In this document: positions 53,010-64,000 of the stretch, in pieces
Layout: each line of letters starts with the position of its first letter
Numbering within the stretch: the stretch's first letter is position 1
Source of the DNA: Eutreptiella sp. 'Long Island Sound 2002'
Lineage: Eukaryota; Euglenozoa; Euglenophyceae; Eutreptiales; Eutreptiaceae
Length of the DNA stretch: 64,000 bases
NCBI GenBank assembly: GCA_964036045.1
Contig: OZ038378.1
Location: 36,767,228-36,831,227 of the forward strand
Direction: 5' to 3'
The notes under the pieces: generated by a model
Seen by the model: only the letters and a program-made list of their open reading frames with translations
What the model was told of the DNA's origin: nothing
The model's database searches: none
Translations under genes and position numbers: made by a program

Positions 53010-55366
53010 TGAAGCCGATTCGGACCCCCGTGGCCATCTTGGGGTCACTTGGGGTGTGTATCTATGTGCCGGCAAGCCGCCATTGGCTGATATCATACTC
53101 TCCCATCCACCTGACCTAACCCGATGTGATAGTGTGATAGGTTTGGTCATTGCGGCTATGAGCGGCAATATTCAGTACCGAGGCGCCGCCAGCGGAGATT
53201 TATATATCGGAATATCAAGAATCAACAGGGTTTTATTATCATAATGTTTCCGTAATTTTTCAGCCTTTCGTTCTGATGGTCAATGTATCGGCGACTGTCA
53301 GTTGGATCGCGATTTTGCGTTAACCGATTGGTTAACTGTTATTTCCAGATATTTTGGCGGAAACCCCGATGAAGGGTCAGATTTCATCAGTAAAGGGTTC
53401 GTTGCTTCCGCAATTTTCTAAATATGCACTCGAAATTTTAATCTGAATTTTTCGCGATGTCGAAATCGGATTTTCGACTTCGACATCGCCGCACTTGATT
53501 TTGTCTCCTTCGAATGGTCATACTCTTTTTCCTATGCCCGAATCAGGTTTCCCTTATACTTGCCACCCATTTGACTTGGAGATATAAGGGAAACAAAAGT
53601 GAATCGTGGGACCACTTTGAAGGACCATATCTACGCGCGAGTGTGAGGAAAGAGAATAAGGAAGGTTGGGTTGCAAGCGCCTTAGTCTCAACTTAATTGG
53701 GAGAGCATCAAACGCCTTTGGTGTGTACACATGCCCGGTAGGGCAAGGGATAATGGTCAAGAGGGTATAAAGTGATATATAACTCTTGGACCTTGCAACC
53801 GAACATTTTATTGTGACTTTCGAGTGTACCGCATGAGTGTTGGGGTTGCATAGCAACTTTCTTTGGGTTCCTACGCATTTTTAACGTGAAGTTATGTCCA
53901 TGGAGGGCCATGGCATATCATGGTGGGAGCCACTTTTGAGGGTATGTTTTATATGCATGGTATATGTCTTGATATGCTCACGCCCATGTTATATATCTTC
54001 GTGTGGCCGAGGAGATGGGGAGCCATACGTGACAAGGGCTTTGCCCATGTCCCAATGGTGGAATTCAAAGCGCTAGACTAAGTCTACCGCATATGTATTG
54101 CTCATGGTATGTTTGGAAAAGAGATCCATGAGTGCACTCCCATTTTCATGGGGCATGTAGATATGAGTGGCGAAGGTATCTCCATGCGCCTGATTGGGGA
54201 TCCAAGTGGGGGAATTGTTCGCAAATGGTTCCAATCATTTGTGTATTGAATCATGAGCGGATATCATGGGTGAGCATAGAGATATATTATCATGACAACT
54301 TTGTATTTGGTCATATTTTCATGTTTTTGACCTCAACGTTTGCTCATTTTTGCGTTTTGTGTACTTACCTGGTCGGCAAACAGCAAGAAGCCCATGGTGA
54401 GTCCAACCATGGTATGTTGTTCATATGTTGGCATATGCTTTGGAGTTGAACACCACCATATGCCGGATCGCGTACTCCATTTGGCTTGGTGCACGAAGGA
54501 TCACAAGAATTGGTCTCAAGATCATGGGCTTACTTGGGCAGTGCGTGGCGCCCATATCCGAAGGAGTTTCGAGGGTAATGTGGGGATGTACATGGGCATT
54601 GACCTTTGGTCTCTATCCTCCATGAATACTGGACTTCGATTCCATGCATACTTTGTGCCTTCGGATAAGTGGTAACTACAATTTTGAGCATATATTTGAT
54701 ATATGGCCAATATGGTGTGAATTGGCAGCTTTTCGGCATGTTATGAGTTCAAACTCATGGGGCATATCTCTAAGCCCCTTCGACTCCAAGTCCAACCAAG
54801 GTTCTGTCAGGGTAGGGCGTGGTCCTGAGTGCCACTCTAGGCCATGACACGCCACCTCCCCTATTGCGCTAGGATTTAGAGGCTTGGGAGTGAACACACT
54901 TTTGGGGTTTGTGTAGTGACTTTTGACACATGGCATTCAGCCATCTCATTTGACCCGGTTCAGGGTAATATGTTGGTGAGTCAAGGGAAGGTCTTGAGTC
55001 CAGGGAATGAGGGGTTTATGGCTGTGAATGTGTACGTTTACCTCTTTCCCCAACTTTGCTTGATATGTGTTCATATGCCACTTTCAGGGCTTTCTTCTTT
55101 GGTGCAATTCTTGTACATGCCCGCCATCGTGAGACCATCGATGTGCTGAACGAAAGCCCGCCATTTGGATTGGATTGTGGATTGGGTTATTGCTGTATTT
55201 GTGGGATCTGGTTGCTGTTTCAGGGTTGAAGCAGGATTTTATTTTCTATATTTTTGGACTTTGGACCCTTTGGATTTTGAGGAATGCAATCACTGATCCG
55301 GAGTAAATCAGCAGGGGTAACAGGCGGAAGGGGCACAGCGGGGGCCGGTCCTGGTAGGGACCTTCA
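53010..55366 (+). repeat. 3' LTR of plus-strand Ty3 element
   Basis: Direct repeat of 42197-44550. It ends CTTCA at 55366 and the LINE copy 2 sequence resumes with TAGCTTGGTTATC. Confidence 0.9.
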
Positions 55367-56574
55367 TTAGCTTGGTTATCGACCCCCTGTAGGGGTACCC
55401 ACCAGAGGCTCGCCCCGGGCTGTAGTAACCAGGTGCACCTCATCTGGCCCACATACATTGCCCTGGCGCCTACCCTTGACCCTTACCTGCACTGTTTGGG
55501 CAGCTCCCGTGGTTGCGCCTCTTCCGCCACAGCAGCGGCCAGGCCGCAGGTTCGGCCCCCACCAACGATGTGGCGAGCCTACTTATAGCATTGGCCCGCG
55601 CGTCACCCCCCGGACCACTCAGCATGCCGCTCCTCCTCTCTCCCCGCCTGTAGCCGACCGGACTGGCGCCCCCCAGGGGTAAGTCGTCTCAATGGTGAGG
55701 CGACCGCATACTCTTCGCCAGAACGCCGCGTAGTACCGCTGTTGCCACGCAAGGCCATGGTCAGAGGTTAGACTATGTACATGCCCGCAGGCACGGTCCC
55801 TCTAGTTTGTTAACGGGGCCAGGGGATGCCCCCACGCGCCCCCTGAGTTGTTAGAGGGGTCAGGGGGACACCCCAGTACCGCCATGCATCCCCGCAGCTC
55901 TACACTGTACCGCCGCGTACCCCCACCGTACGGACCCCAGTACCGCCGCGTATACCCCCAAGACGCCAGTACACCGCCACTTTGAACTCCGCCCGCTCCC
56001 TGTGCCTGTGAGTGCTCCTCCCAGGCTGCCACGCTGTCTCCAGGACGCCCGCCATACTGTCCACCTGACAACCTCGCCGTCATATCCCTCTACGCACACA
56101 TCATCGCTTCGTCGCCGCCTCCGGGGCCTGCAGGCTGTCCCTGCAACCCCGTGTAACAATCCGAGGGGGCACCGTAACGCCGTAACCCCCAGAGAACTCC
56201 GTACACCCCCGGCGTATCCCGAGCAACCAGTCCCAATACTGCCGTAGCCAGGCCGCCAGTAGAGACCCCGGTGCAATGGGAATACCCTACAGGAGTTTGG
56301 GCCTTATTACCCTGGTCGGGACGACCCATGACACCTCACTGTTGTATGCGGCGACCCGGGGCAGGCGAGTGAAGCATCCCTGTCTGACCCTCATGCACGG
56401 GGGCAGTACGGCTCACGATCAGGCCGGCACGACCTGTCACATCGCGTTAGCCGTCATACGCCGCCTTCCAGTACCGCACAATCAGGCCATGAGGGCACTG
56501 CTTCTCAGGCGCTACCCCCTCCGCTGCGTCCATTGTAGGGACGGTAGCAGGTGCGCCCACAATTCCTAACCCCA
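55367..56574 (-). other. LINE copy 2, proximal 3' UTR
   Basis: Matches about 6952-8208 of copy 1, with a ~44-bp deletion near 55750 and some small indels. No domain-bearing frame. Confidence 0.7.
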
Positions 56575-58776
56575 TCAATCTGCATCACCCCCGGCCCCCA
56601 CCGCGCTATCACCATTTCCTCCGTGATGCCACAACGAGAGTATCCACGAGTCGCCCTCCAGGTCCGCCCACCACAGCAGCAGGGGCAGGGCTGCCGACGG
56701 CGCTCCAGGGCACCGTACCCCTTCCACTCGGACGCTCTTCAGGCCACCCTGGATTGTCTTCCAGGCACTTGAGGACATCTGTCCAGAGTGCCGCAGTGCC
56801 CACCTTGCCTTAGGCCACCCCCTATTGGCACGCTCCTTACATGTCCCGCATAGTGGGACGGAGGCACATTGATGAACCAAAACTGACGCTGTTTCCCCGC
56901 ACCCGTGGCATCGCTGCGGAAGCACAGACCGCGACGGAACGCAGCTACCATCACAACACTGCGACCATAGGTCCTGCCATACATCGCAGCACGCGTCCTG
57001 GAGTCCGAGCAAAGCACCCGCCAGCGTGCGTGCTGTGGCACAACTGAGGAGGCTGCGCCTCGCTTCCTCCCACGTGGACACCGGGCGGAGTATCAGTCGC
57101 CCGTCGGGCATCACCGGCAGGCTCTCAAGCAGCCAGGGCCACCGCGCAACTTTGGGGCTGTGTGTGCCATGCGCCAGGAGCTCCCAACCGTAGTCCCGTA
57201 AGACCTCCCCGAGGACATCAACCCCGTCCTGCCCCGGTCCCCTGGCGGATGCTAGAACCAAGCGTTGTCCTCCCGCCCGAGCCTCAATGACCGCCACGAG
57301 GCCCAGGGTGTCAAGGGTGTGACGGGCATCGGCAGCCACGTGGTCGTCCCCCTCTGGCAGAGAGAACATGGCCTCCGTGACGTGGCCTTGCGCGTCGTTG
57401 CCCTGTACCCGTGCCAGCTGCTTGGAGCCCACTAACCCTGCCATGGACCGCTGCTCCGTGACCGCTGGTATGGCTCGTCGCAGCTGCCGGTCATACAGCC
57501 ACAACGTACCCACATCAAGTACGACAGCCACCGCCAGGATATGGAGACCGCACAGAGGTTGCTGAAGGACCGGTAGCACCTCGCGAGGCCAGCCCATGAC
57601 GTTCCCCACAGCTGGATGGTTGGCGTATACCTGGAGCCAGGGATCACTCTGGCCGTCAGGGCTTCTCACCATGGTACCGCGCACCAGGGCCCACGATTGC
57701 GCCGACACCACGCGGGACCACTCCCTGAATGCCGTGATGTCCCGTGCCACCCAGGAACCGATCCACTAGCTGAAGGCCTGCGCCACCGCCGCCATCCAGT
57801 GAGGGAACAAGGACATGGCCTCTTCGTGCGCGATGCACGACCGTGGCACCAGCAGTGCGTGCAGCGGTGCCCTCTGAAAGGTTGCCCGCAGGCCGCCGGG
57901 GAGGCCGGCAAACGGGTTCCACGGCGAACGCTGCTGGATCCTCCCTGCCGGCGGGCAGAAGGGTGTGTCACCTCGCAGGTAAGCGTATACCGCCCTCCTT
58001 CCATCTTGCATCGGCAGCTGCATGATCTGAGTGAGCTGATGGTTCGTGCGGGCATACACATCTTCCCCAATCTGGACCATGTCCCCCACAAAGAGCCTGG
58101 CCTTGGCAGGGCCCCGGGACGACGCCGCTCGCACCGCAGCGAACACCCGCTTCAGGTCCCCGGGGACGACACCCGCCATCAGGGATTCAGTCCACCTGCA
58201 GCTGTGCTCCCTCCACGCCACGAACTCCACCGCCCTGTCTGTCAGGGGTAGCTCCGCCGTGAACTCCTCCACACACCTGCACAGGAGCCCAGCCACCTCC
58301 TCGTCCCGCGCACACAGCAGGCGCATGTGGCCAATGTCCTCCTCCGGCCCCCCACAGAAGATACAGGGGTGGGCCGGTATTGCCATACGCGTGAGCTTCT
58401 GTCTCCACCGTCGCATGACCTGCATGGTGGACAAGCGACCGTCACGTGCCCACAGCATATTCCTGTGCGTGGGGCCGTGGTGTACAGCTCCCAGGGGCAC
58501 CGCCTCGCAGGCGCCAGCCAGTGGCGTGTGCGCCCTGGTGCGTGCCGCTAGCGAACGCCACTCCATCTCCCGGACTCGCTGAAGGGCTTGCATGGATGGC
58601 ACACGCGGCTCGAGCTCTCCATTATCCCCCGGCACCAAGAGGATGGCGTGCTCCTTTGGCAGGACGAGATGGACAGGCGGGGCCATTGCACGGGCCGCGG
58701 CAGAGTCCGGCGCTTCAAGCGGGACCGCCGCCAAGTGCGAGCTCTGCCTCACCACCCAGTGGTGGGCCCCCCCCAA
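56575..58776 (-). pseudogene. LINE copy 2 ORF2, C-terminal part
   Basis: Two minus segments in one frame (57766-58776 and 56575-57750) separated by TAG at 57766-57768, where copy 1 has Gln. It contains the CCHC-type finger (CIFCGGPEEDIGHMRLLC) and the Cys-rich C-terminal CHGC ... CGTC segment. It is out of frame with the upstream part (58715-60124) because of a length change in a C-run near 58768-58778. Confidence 0.75.
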
Positions 58777-60151
58777 CTCGGCGTGGCAGCCGCCGCAGCC
58801 CCTCCACTATCCAGCTCAGCGCGTGCTGGTTGACCAGATGTGATGTCGGCCCCTTGATGCCACGGTACAGGGCCTCCTGCGCCCTGCAGAGACACGCTCC
58901 TATGATGGACGCATCCACCACGTGCACCGTGCACACTGACGGGGGCGTGTGCAACAGGTATGCCGCCGCGCCGATGATCTCTGCCTCCGGGACCGTGCCG
59001 TAGATGGCACCCGTCCACGTGGGGATTCCGTGGCTGGCCACTGCCACGTTTGTGGCGTCGTCTCCCTGGGGCGACGCGTCAGACGATGTGACTTTAGTCG
59101 CCACCGGCACCCAGCAGTACCGGTTGGGTTCCAGCCACGCCACGTCGGAGTGGGGGCTCTGCACCGCCCTTCGTAGGGACGCCGCACTGGAGGCCGTGAG
59201 CTCCGGGGACAGGACTACCTTCGGCCGATACACGGCATGTGGTCTCCAGGCCAGGTCACATCCACAGACTGACTTGATGGCGTCCAGGGCGGTGGTATAC
59301 TCCGCCCCCCAAACCGATGCGGAGCAGGAGGGCAGGTACACCACCACAGATCCCTGTTCCACTGCGCCGCCATCACGCAACGACGTGACGGCGACGTGCG
59401 GAGCGTGTGGCACGTTGGACATCCGAACCACTTCCGGGAACGAGTACTCATCCGGATCCGGGACAGGGCCTGCTGGTAGCAGAAGGACAATTGCCCACTC
59501 GCTGCACCCTTGCACCGCCGCGCATGCCCTGGAAAGCGCTGGCCGCCCGTGCACAACCCACAGTGGTGACGGGTTTATGCCGCCCCCGGCGTGTGGAGTG
59601 AGTAGGGGGATGGACGCCGGATCGTCTTGCTGCTGGTAACCCTCAAACACGTCCCCGGACAGAAACAGGAGGGCGGCTAGCGGGACGAACGGCATGGATA
59701 GCCCCGGGTTGGCTGGGTCCCATCCTTCCTCCCTGTACCCGCCCACCACATACACGTCCCCCGCAGTGGACTGTCTATTGCGTTTGCTGGCCTTCTTTCG
59801 GCGCACCGGGTGTATTAGCCGGTGAGTCAACGGACTAGGCAGCTGCGGCCGGAAGACGTCGCGGAGCCCCGTGAACCACACGTGGTCCAGCTGATGGGGC
59901 CCTACTCCTGCGTGCGGAAGGTGTAGGTGGTCCTCATGACACTCCTGGAGCTGGACAGCCCAGTGCCCAGGCGCAGGACAGGGGAGCCGGGCATGCAGGA
60001 GGTCATTTGCGGGATCAGTCAGGGACTGTACCGCCGCATCTGTGCGGGGCCCCGAGAGATTGCATATGTCTCTACCCTTGAAGGAATAGGATTGGGACAC
60101 CCACTTCCTCCCCTTCCACTGCACTTGCGGCAGATGGGCGTGTACACACGA
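58715..60151 (-). pseudogene. LINE copy 2 ORF2, RT-distal and possible RNase H part
   Basis: In frame with the RT ORF but cut from it by TAG at 60152-60154 (Tyr in copy 1). The proximal half has no named domain (VYVVGGYREEGWDP, PLWVVHGRPAL). The distal half has SSDASPQGDDATNVAVAS, then AEIIGAAAYLL and VHVVDASIIG. The order Asp, Glu, Asp with this spacing fits an RNase H fold, as in LINE clades that carry one, but the match is loose. Copy 1 has a deletion between the first Asp and the Glu. Confidence 0.6.
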
Positions 60152-63100
60152 CTACACTGACGATGGCATGAGAAGTCCTACACGCAATGTCCCCATCGCC
60201 CGGAGTACCCTGTCCACCCACGTATTGCCAGCGTGCGTGGCGAATGACGCAGAGGGCACCATAAACTGCCCGCACACTCCGTACTGCACGTGCATGTCCC
60301 TGAGCATGGCCTGCATCTCATCCCGGACTGTCGTGGACGTGTGGTGTGTGAGTTGAGCCATGGTCGCCACGACGGAGTCGCGGCAGATAACCTGGACATC
60401 CGCCAACCGTAACCCATGACCCGACCGCACCGCTACGTTGGACAGGTCCTTAGGCAGCTTCTCGAATTGCAGGGCTGCAGCCTTGATGGCAGTATTCAGC
60501 TTGATCACCGCCTCCGCCATGTCGGACAGGTAGGGTGCCGCGTACCGCACGATGCCTCCAACCACAGCCGCCATCACCTCATGAGGCACCGACGCCGGCC
60601 CCAACGTGTTCTTGCACCAGCCCAGCAGAGCTTCACACCGGAGTACATGTTTCTCCTTCATGGTCGCCACCCCCCTGGGATTGAGGCGCAGGCCCAAGTA
60701 TGGTACCGTGCCCTTGGCACCTAGGCATACCCATGGGGCCGCCGATTTCCCTGGGCTCAGGCACACCATGATCAAATGGATGCGAGCAGTATTGGCATAG
60801 GCGCATTTGCCGATGTTGAGGGACATGACCATGTCAGTGAGATACCGCGCTATCGCCGCTGCATACTCCAGGAATTGCGGCAGGGAGTGCGCTATCAACA
60901 GGAGGTCATCACAGTATGCCTGCACCAGGGGTGGCACCGCATGGTGAGCATCTCCCCGCGCCTTGCAGGCAAGGCTCCGCAGGAGAGGTTTTAAGAGGAG
61001 GAGGTAGAGCACAGCGCTCTCCGCACTGCCCTGCCGCAAGCCCCTGTGGAGCCGAATGCTCGGCGTCGGGCCCTGCGCGGTGACGATGCGCACCAGAGAC
61101 CCACAGCTGAGGGTGTGGAAGGGCCTGATGAGCTCTTCCGGGACTCCCCTGTGGCGCAGGAGGAGCACCAGCGCCCCGTGCGGCGCTGTGTCAAAAGCTT
61201 TTGACACATCGAAGGCCAGGACGTGGTTTTCCTCTAGCCCACGCTGCAGCCTGCGCCGGGCCAGGAACACCGGGGCAGCCGCCCTGGAGCCTGGCATGGC
61301 CCCGAACTGCCAGTCCGCAGCCAGTCCCTTGCGTGCCAGGACAGCTGTGAACCTCCGCATGAGGGGAGTCATGAGCATTCGCATGTCTTGCTGCCCCAGC
61401 GCTATCGGCCTATACTCGTCCAGGTTGCCCGTGGCTGTGCCCTTGGGCATCAGCCAGATAATGGCCTGGTGCCAGGATTCCGGGACATCTGCACCCCGCA
61501 GGATAGCCCTGTACCCGTGCACAAGGAGCCTCTGCACCGGTTCAGGCAGCTCTGCTATGAGGGCAGCCGTGACCCAGTTGGACCCCGGAGCTTTGTCGTC
61601 CGCCACAGCCTGCCTCAGGGCGTCTTTAAGGTCCTGCAGGGTGTAGTCCTGTACCGACCTCCATTCCTCCGGCACCCCCCTGGGAATGTGGGCCTGCACC
61701 AGCCGCTCGAAGGCTGGCAGGTTCACTGGCCGCTTGGCGTACAGCGCCTCCCGATACCTCTGGACCTCGCCAATGACGTCCGAGGCCTCCAAGAGCACGT
61801 TCTCTGACTCGCAGACGCGTACGGACCATAGGCCCGACGGGGCATAGTTCACCACGTTGATGGCCCCCCGTATCGCCGTCCATCGGAGCTGCAGATCCGG
61901 TACCCTGCCCCGCCAATAGTCCTTGATGGACCGGCGCCTGTTGCTCCTGAGGACACCCCGCATCTCCTCCACGCGTGTCTCTAGCTGGTGGAGCTGTTTG
62001 TTCAACGCGGCTTGTAGGTCCTCCACCGAGGCGGGGGATAGGTTGGGGTCCACCCGCCGGAGGTGCTGTAGCAGGGCAGTCGCTTCCTGGGAGCGGAGTC
62101 CGGCTGCCGCCGCGTCCCGTTGCCACAGCTGATGGGCGCGCCAGGCCAGGGCCTGCTGATCCGAGAGGACCTGGGACAGAGACGCCTCCGTCTCTGCCTG
62201 CCCGTACGGGTACTGCGGGTCCACGCCCGATGGCATGCGCACTCCCGTGACCCTAGACACGTCATCACGGAAGGCGTAGAGCAGGTCAAAGACCGCTTGC
62301 ACCTCCGACGTGCCCATGGTGGCAGTGTCCTGGTCCGACGAGAGCCACACCTGCAGCCGCCGATCCCCGCAGGCCTTCTGCAGTACTGCCGCCGCCGCCT
62401 CACGAACCCCCGGGGAGTCCGGGCGTATGGCATGCAGCCTGCCTTGGGCGTGCAAGTAGGCCATCCTGGTGACCCTCTCTTTGCCGGCCACCGCCAGCAG
62501 GAGGTGCAGGACCACAGGGCATTGATCCGACCCCAGCGACGCTGGAGACCGCCCCGGCGCCAAGTGTGGGCGCTCACGCGCCGCCCATCGGACCAGAGGT
62601 GAGTTCAGAAGGAAGGAGTCCAGTCGGTGCCCTGCCCTTGTGGGCCTCCCGTCCTCCTCCCGTTCCGGGCCTGCCCTGTGGAAACCACACTGTTCCCACA
62701 GGGCTTGGAACCTCCTCGTGGTGGGGTGCCACGGGGACTCCAGCCACTCGTTGAATTCCCCTCCGAGGAGCACGGCCCTGGTGCCACCCGCGCTCTTGGC
62801 GGCCGCGTACATGGCCAGGTCAGCCCAGAAGGACGCCTTAGATGCCCAGGAGTCGCCGCCGCTGCCCGGGCCGTGAACGTTGATGACCGTGAGGGTGCCA
62901 CCTGCGGTCACCACATCGAGGGCCAGGGCCTTTCCTGGCACGATGTCCACGATGTCTCGAACTTCCTCCGCGGCGATCACGTCCGCTCGGGGGGCAATCA
63001 AGAGCCCGCCGCGCACCGCTGCCGCCGACGCTGCCTGGGCATCCACCCCTGGGTACGCATGATACCCGTGGTGACGCCACTGATTCTCCGAGTGCACCAC

Positions 63101-63229
63101 ACCCTGAGGGTCCTGCAGGCCGGTCTCCTGGAAGAGGCCCAGGATGGCACCCCCGGCCTTCATGACGCCCGCCGCCACCGCCTCACCGTCAAGCATACCT
63201 GGGGCCACTGGTACGCCGTCCCCCCGCAT
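60152..63229 (-). CDS. LINE copy 2 ORF2, AP endonuclease and reverse transcriptase
   Basis: 1025 uninterrupted residues on the minus strand. Endonuclease: GGLLIAPRADV, INVHGPGSGGDSWASK, GGEFNEWLES and SDQCPVVLHL. Two usual residues are changed: GGDFN reads GGEFN and SDH reads SDQ; copy 1 keeps both. Reverse transcriptase: APGSNWV, PKGTATGNLDEYRPIAL, FDVSKAFDTAPHGAL, GLRQGSAESA and an intact AYCDDLLL active site (Asp codon at 60908-60910). Just upstream, the Trp of SWNVQGS is TGA (about 63246). The first in-frame ATG (63229) lies after that motif, as in copy 1. This part is the longest intact coding stretch of the LINE family here. Confidence 0.88.
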   Translation of the reverse strand: MRGDGVPVAPGMLDGEAVAAGVMKAGGAILGLFQETGLQDPQGVVHSENQWRHHGYHAYPGVDAQAASAAAVRGGLLIAPRADVIAAEEVRDIVDIVPGKALALDVVTAGGTLTVINVHGPGSGGDSWASKASFWADLAMYAAAKSAGGTRAVLLGGEFNEWLESPWHPTTRRFQALWEQCGFHRAGPEREEDGRPTRAGHRLDSFLLNSPLVRWAARERPHLAPGRSPASLGSDQCPVVLHLLLAVAGKERVTRMAYLHAQGRLHAIRPDSPGVREAAAAVLQKACGDRRLQVWLSSDQDTATMGTSEVQAVFDLLYAFRDDVSRVTGVRMPSGVDPQYPYGQAETEASLSQVLSDQQALAWRAHQLWQRDAAAAGLRSQEATALLQHLRRVDPNLSPASVEDLQAALNKQLHQLETRVEEMRGVLRSNRRRSIKDYWRGRVPDLQLRWTAIRGAINVVNYAPSGLWSVRVCESENVLLEASDVIGEVQRYREALYAKRPVNLPAFERLVQAHIPRGVPEEWRSVQDYTLQDLKDALRQAVADDKAPGSNWVTAALIAELPEPVQRLLVHGYRAILRGADVPESWHQAIIWLMPKGTATGNLDEYRPIALGQQDMRMLMTPLMRRFTAVLARKGLAADWQFGAMPGSRAAAPVFLARRRLQRGLEENHVLAFDVSKAFDTAPHGALVLLLRHRGVPEELIRPFHTLSCGSLVRIVTAQGPTPSIRLHRGLRQGSAESAVLYLLLLKPLLRSLACKARGDAHHAVPPLVQAYCDDLLLIAHSLPQFLEYAAAIARYLTDMVMSLNIGKCAYANTARIHLIMVCLSPGKSAAPWVCLGAKGTVPYLGLRLNPRGVATMKEKHVLRCEALLGWCKNTLGPASVPHEVMAAVVGGIVRYAAPYLSDMAEAVIKLNTAIKAAALQFEKLPKDLSNVAVRSGHGLRLADVQVICRDSVVATMAQLTHHTSTTVRDEMQAMLRDMHVQYGVCGQFMVPSASFATHAGNTWVDRVLRAMGTLRVGLLMPSSV

Positions 63230-63283
63230 CGAGCCCTGGACGTTTCAGGACACCGCCGCTTGGGTGTCGGAGGCGGGGCCCCT

Positions 63284-64000
63284 TCATGGCTGCACGTGTG
63301 GACCGGGGCCCCCCGCCGGATCCGGATCACGGGACAGAGGGGGGCCACCAGCAGGTTCAGGGGGACCACCCGCACCCGGCGCGGGCGGCTGGCGAGGTGG
63401 CCCCTGTCCCCGTGTGCCTCCGCCCGAGGCGGCCGTCGTCTGCTGAGACCCGGCAGATGCGGCGGGCTCCCCCTCTGCCTGTTCGCCGGATGTACTTGCC
63501 GGCGTACTCCCCGTAGATATCACTGCCCCACGCCGTGCTGCAGACCCAATCGCTCCAGATCGCGCCGCCGACGGCGACGCCCCGCACTCCGCCGCAGGGC
63601 GGGCACCCGTGGGCAGCATGAGCGCTCTGGACCTCGCCTGGGCCGACGCAAAAGTCCCTGCCTGGCCCCCCGGCATAACGCCAGCCAGCATGGCCAGCGC
63701 CTGGTCCCGATTTGCTGGATCAGCCGCATGGTCCCGCTGGATGTGGTCCAGCAGGTCCTTGAGGTGGAGGTGGGTGGGCCGGCAATGCGTGCCAGCTCTC
63801 CATGTGCAGTGACCAGCCCCATCCAGCCGAGACCAGGGGCAGACGTTGATCGTCTTTGTCCCATGCTGCTCCGTGGCCAAGTCACCGCCGAAGTGCTGCA
63901 GCACGTACCGAATGTTGGCATAGGCGCCATACTGAGGCGGGGGGCTCCTCTTGGGCGGCGGCTTGGGCGCCGCTTTCGAGGCCTGCCTCGCCGCCACGGC
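63284..64000 (-). CDS. LINE copy 2 ORF1, C-terminal end (partial)
   Basis: Runs off the window. It contains CPWSRLDGAGHCTWRAGTHC and DHIQRDH, whose spaced Cys/His suggest a zinc-binding module, then a Pro/Gly/Ala-rich tail ending HVQP and TGA at 63284-63286. Trp in HCTWRAG is TAA in copy 1. The TGA is at the same place as in copy 1 (14872-14874), and ORF2 continues in the same frame. Confidence 0.7.
   Translation of the reverse strand, partial: AVAARQASKAAPKPPPKRSPPPQYGAYANIRYVLQHFGGDLATEQHGTKTINVCPWSRLDGAGHCTWRAGTHCRPTHLHLKDLLDHIQRDHAADPANRDQALAMLAGVMPGGQAGTFASAQARSRALMLPTGARPAAECGASPSAARSGAIGSAARRGAVISTGSTPASTSGEQAEGEPAASAGSQQTTAASGGGTRGQGPPRQPPAPGAGGPPEPAGGPPLSRDPDPAGGPGPHVQP

Larger units (their letters stand above)
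42197..55366 (+). mobile_element. Ty3/gypsy LTR retrotransposon (plus strand), long LTRs
   Basis: Element of about 13.2 kb inserted in the LINE copy 2 3' UTR. It has two ~2.35-kb direct LTRs, a primer site TGGTAGCAGAGG, a coiled-coil ORF, Gag with a zinc knuckle, and Pol (protease, reverse transcriptase, RNase H, integrase, chromodomain-like end), with a polypurine tract before the 3' LTR. The LINE sequence on each side joins into the uninterrupted copy 1 sequence near 6952. I could not find a clean target duplication. Lesions in RNase H make this copy inactive. Confidence 0.9.
55367..64000 (-). mobile_element. LINE copy 2, main part (runs off the window)
   Basis: Resumes the LINE at the position matching about 6952 of copy 1 and runs through the rest of the 3' UTR, ORF2 and the end of ORF1, matching copy 1 up to about 15595 at the window edge. 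The copies are similar enough to align by eye throughout, yet most lesions are private to one copy. The endonuclease-RT part is better preserved here (60152-63229 open). Confidence 0.9.

Overview
This is a eukaryotic, repeat-saturated window with no convincing single-copy host gene. Nearly everything recognisable is a transposable element, a tandem repeat or a microsatellite. I see no bacterial operon structure, rRNA, CRISPR or confident functional tRNA. The large-genome character (LTR elements of 11 and 13 kb, an unusually long LINE, dense nesting) suggests an alga or similar protist. The Gag and Pol of the minus-strand LTR element resemble the Ty3/gypsy proteins I associate with dinoflagellate genomes, but without a search the taxon is only a suggestion.

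Layout. 1-1235: G-rich low-complexity DNA. 1236-4880: a tandem pair of one composite repeat (TA microsatellite, 114-bp minisatellite, 162-bp-period satellite, unique tail). 5029-6080: a third copy of that repeat's tail. 6081-21359: a degenerate giant LINE (copy 1, minus strand), with 3' tail, ~2.1-kb 3' UTR, ORF2 (AP endonuclease, reverse transcriptase, possible RNase H, zinc-finger C-terminus) and a ~6.5-kb ORF1 region with a CCCH zinc finger. 21360-26640: pyrimidine-rich tandem repeats lying upstream of the LINE. 26679-28262: microsatellite, a fourth repeat copy and a 266-bp TA array. 28265-39463: Ty3/gypsy element on the minus strand. 39467-41191: a Merlin-type DNA transposon on the minus strand. 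41345-42196 and 55367-64000: LINE copy 2, split by a 13.2-kb Ty3/gypsy element on the plus strand (42197-55366).

History. The segment 'repeat tail - TA microsatellite - LINE' occurs twice (about 5.1-15.6 kb, and 26.9-64.0 kb once three insertions are removed), so it is probably a segmental duplication. In the second copy Merlin landed in the TA array. The minus-strand Ty3 element then inserted at the first bases of the Merlin inverted repeat (5-bp duplication TATGG). Separately, the plus-strand Ty3 element inserted in the LINE 3' UTR.

Function. All the retroelements carry lesions and look inactive as single copies. The Merlin transposase frame is open. The most interesting shared feature is that all three retroelement families have their Gag/ORF1 and Pol/ORF2 parts in one frame separated by a single stop codon (UAG, UAG, UGA). 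In the LINE this stop is identical in both copies while most other lesions are private to one copy.
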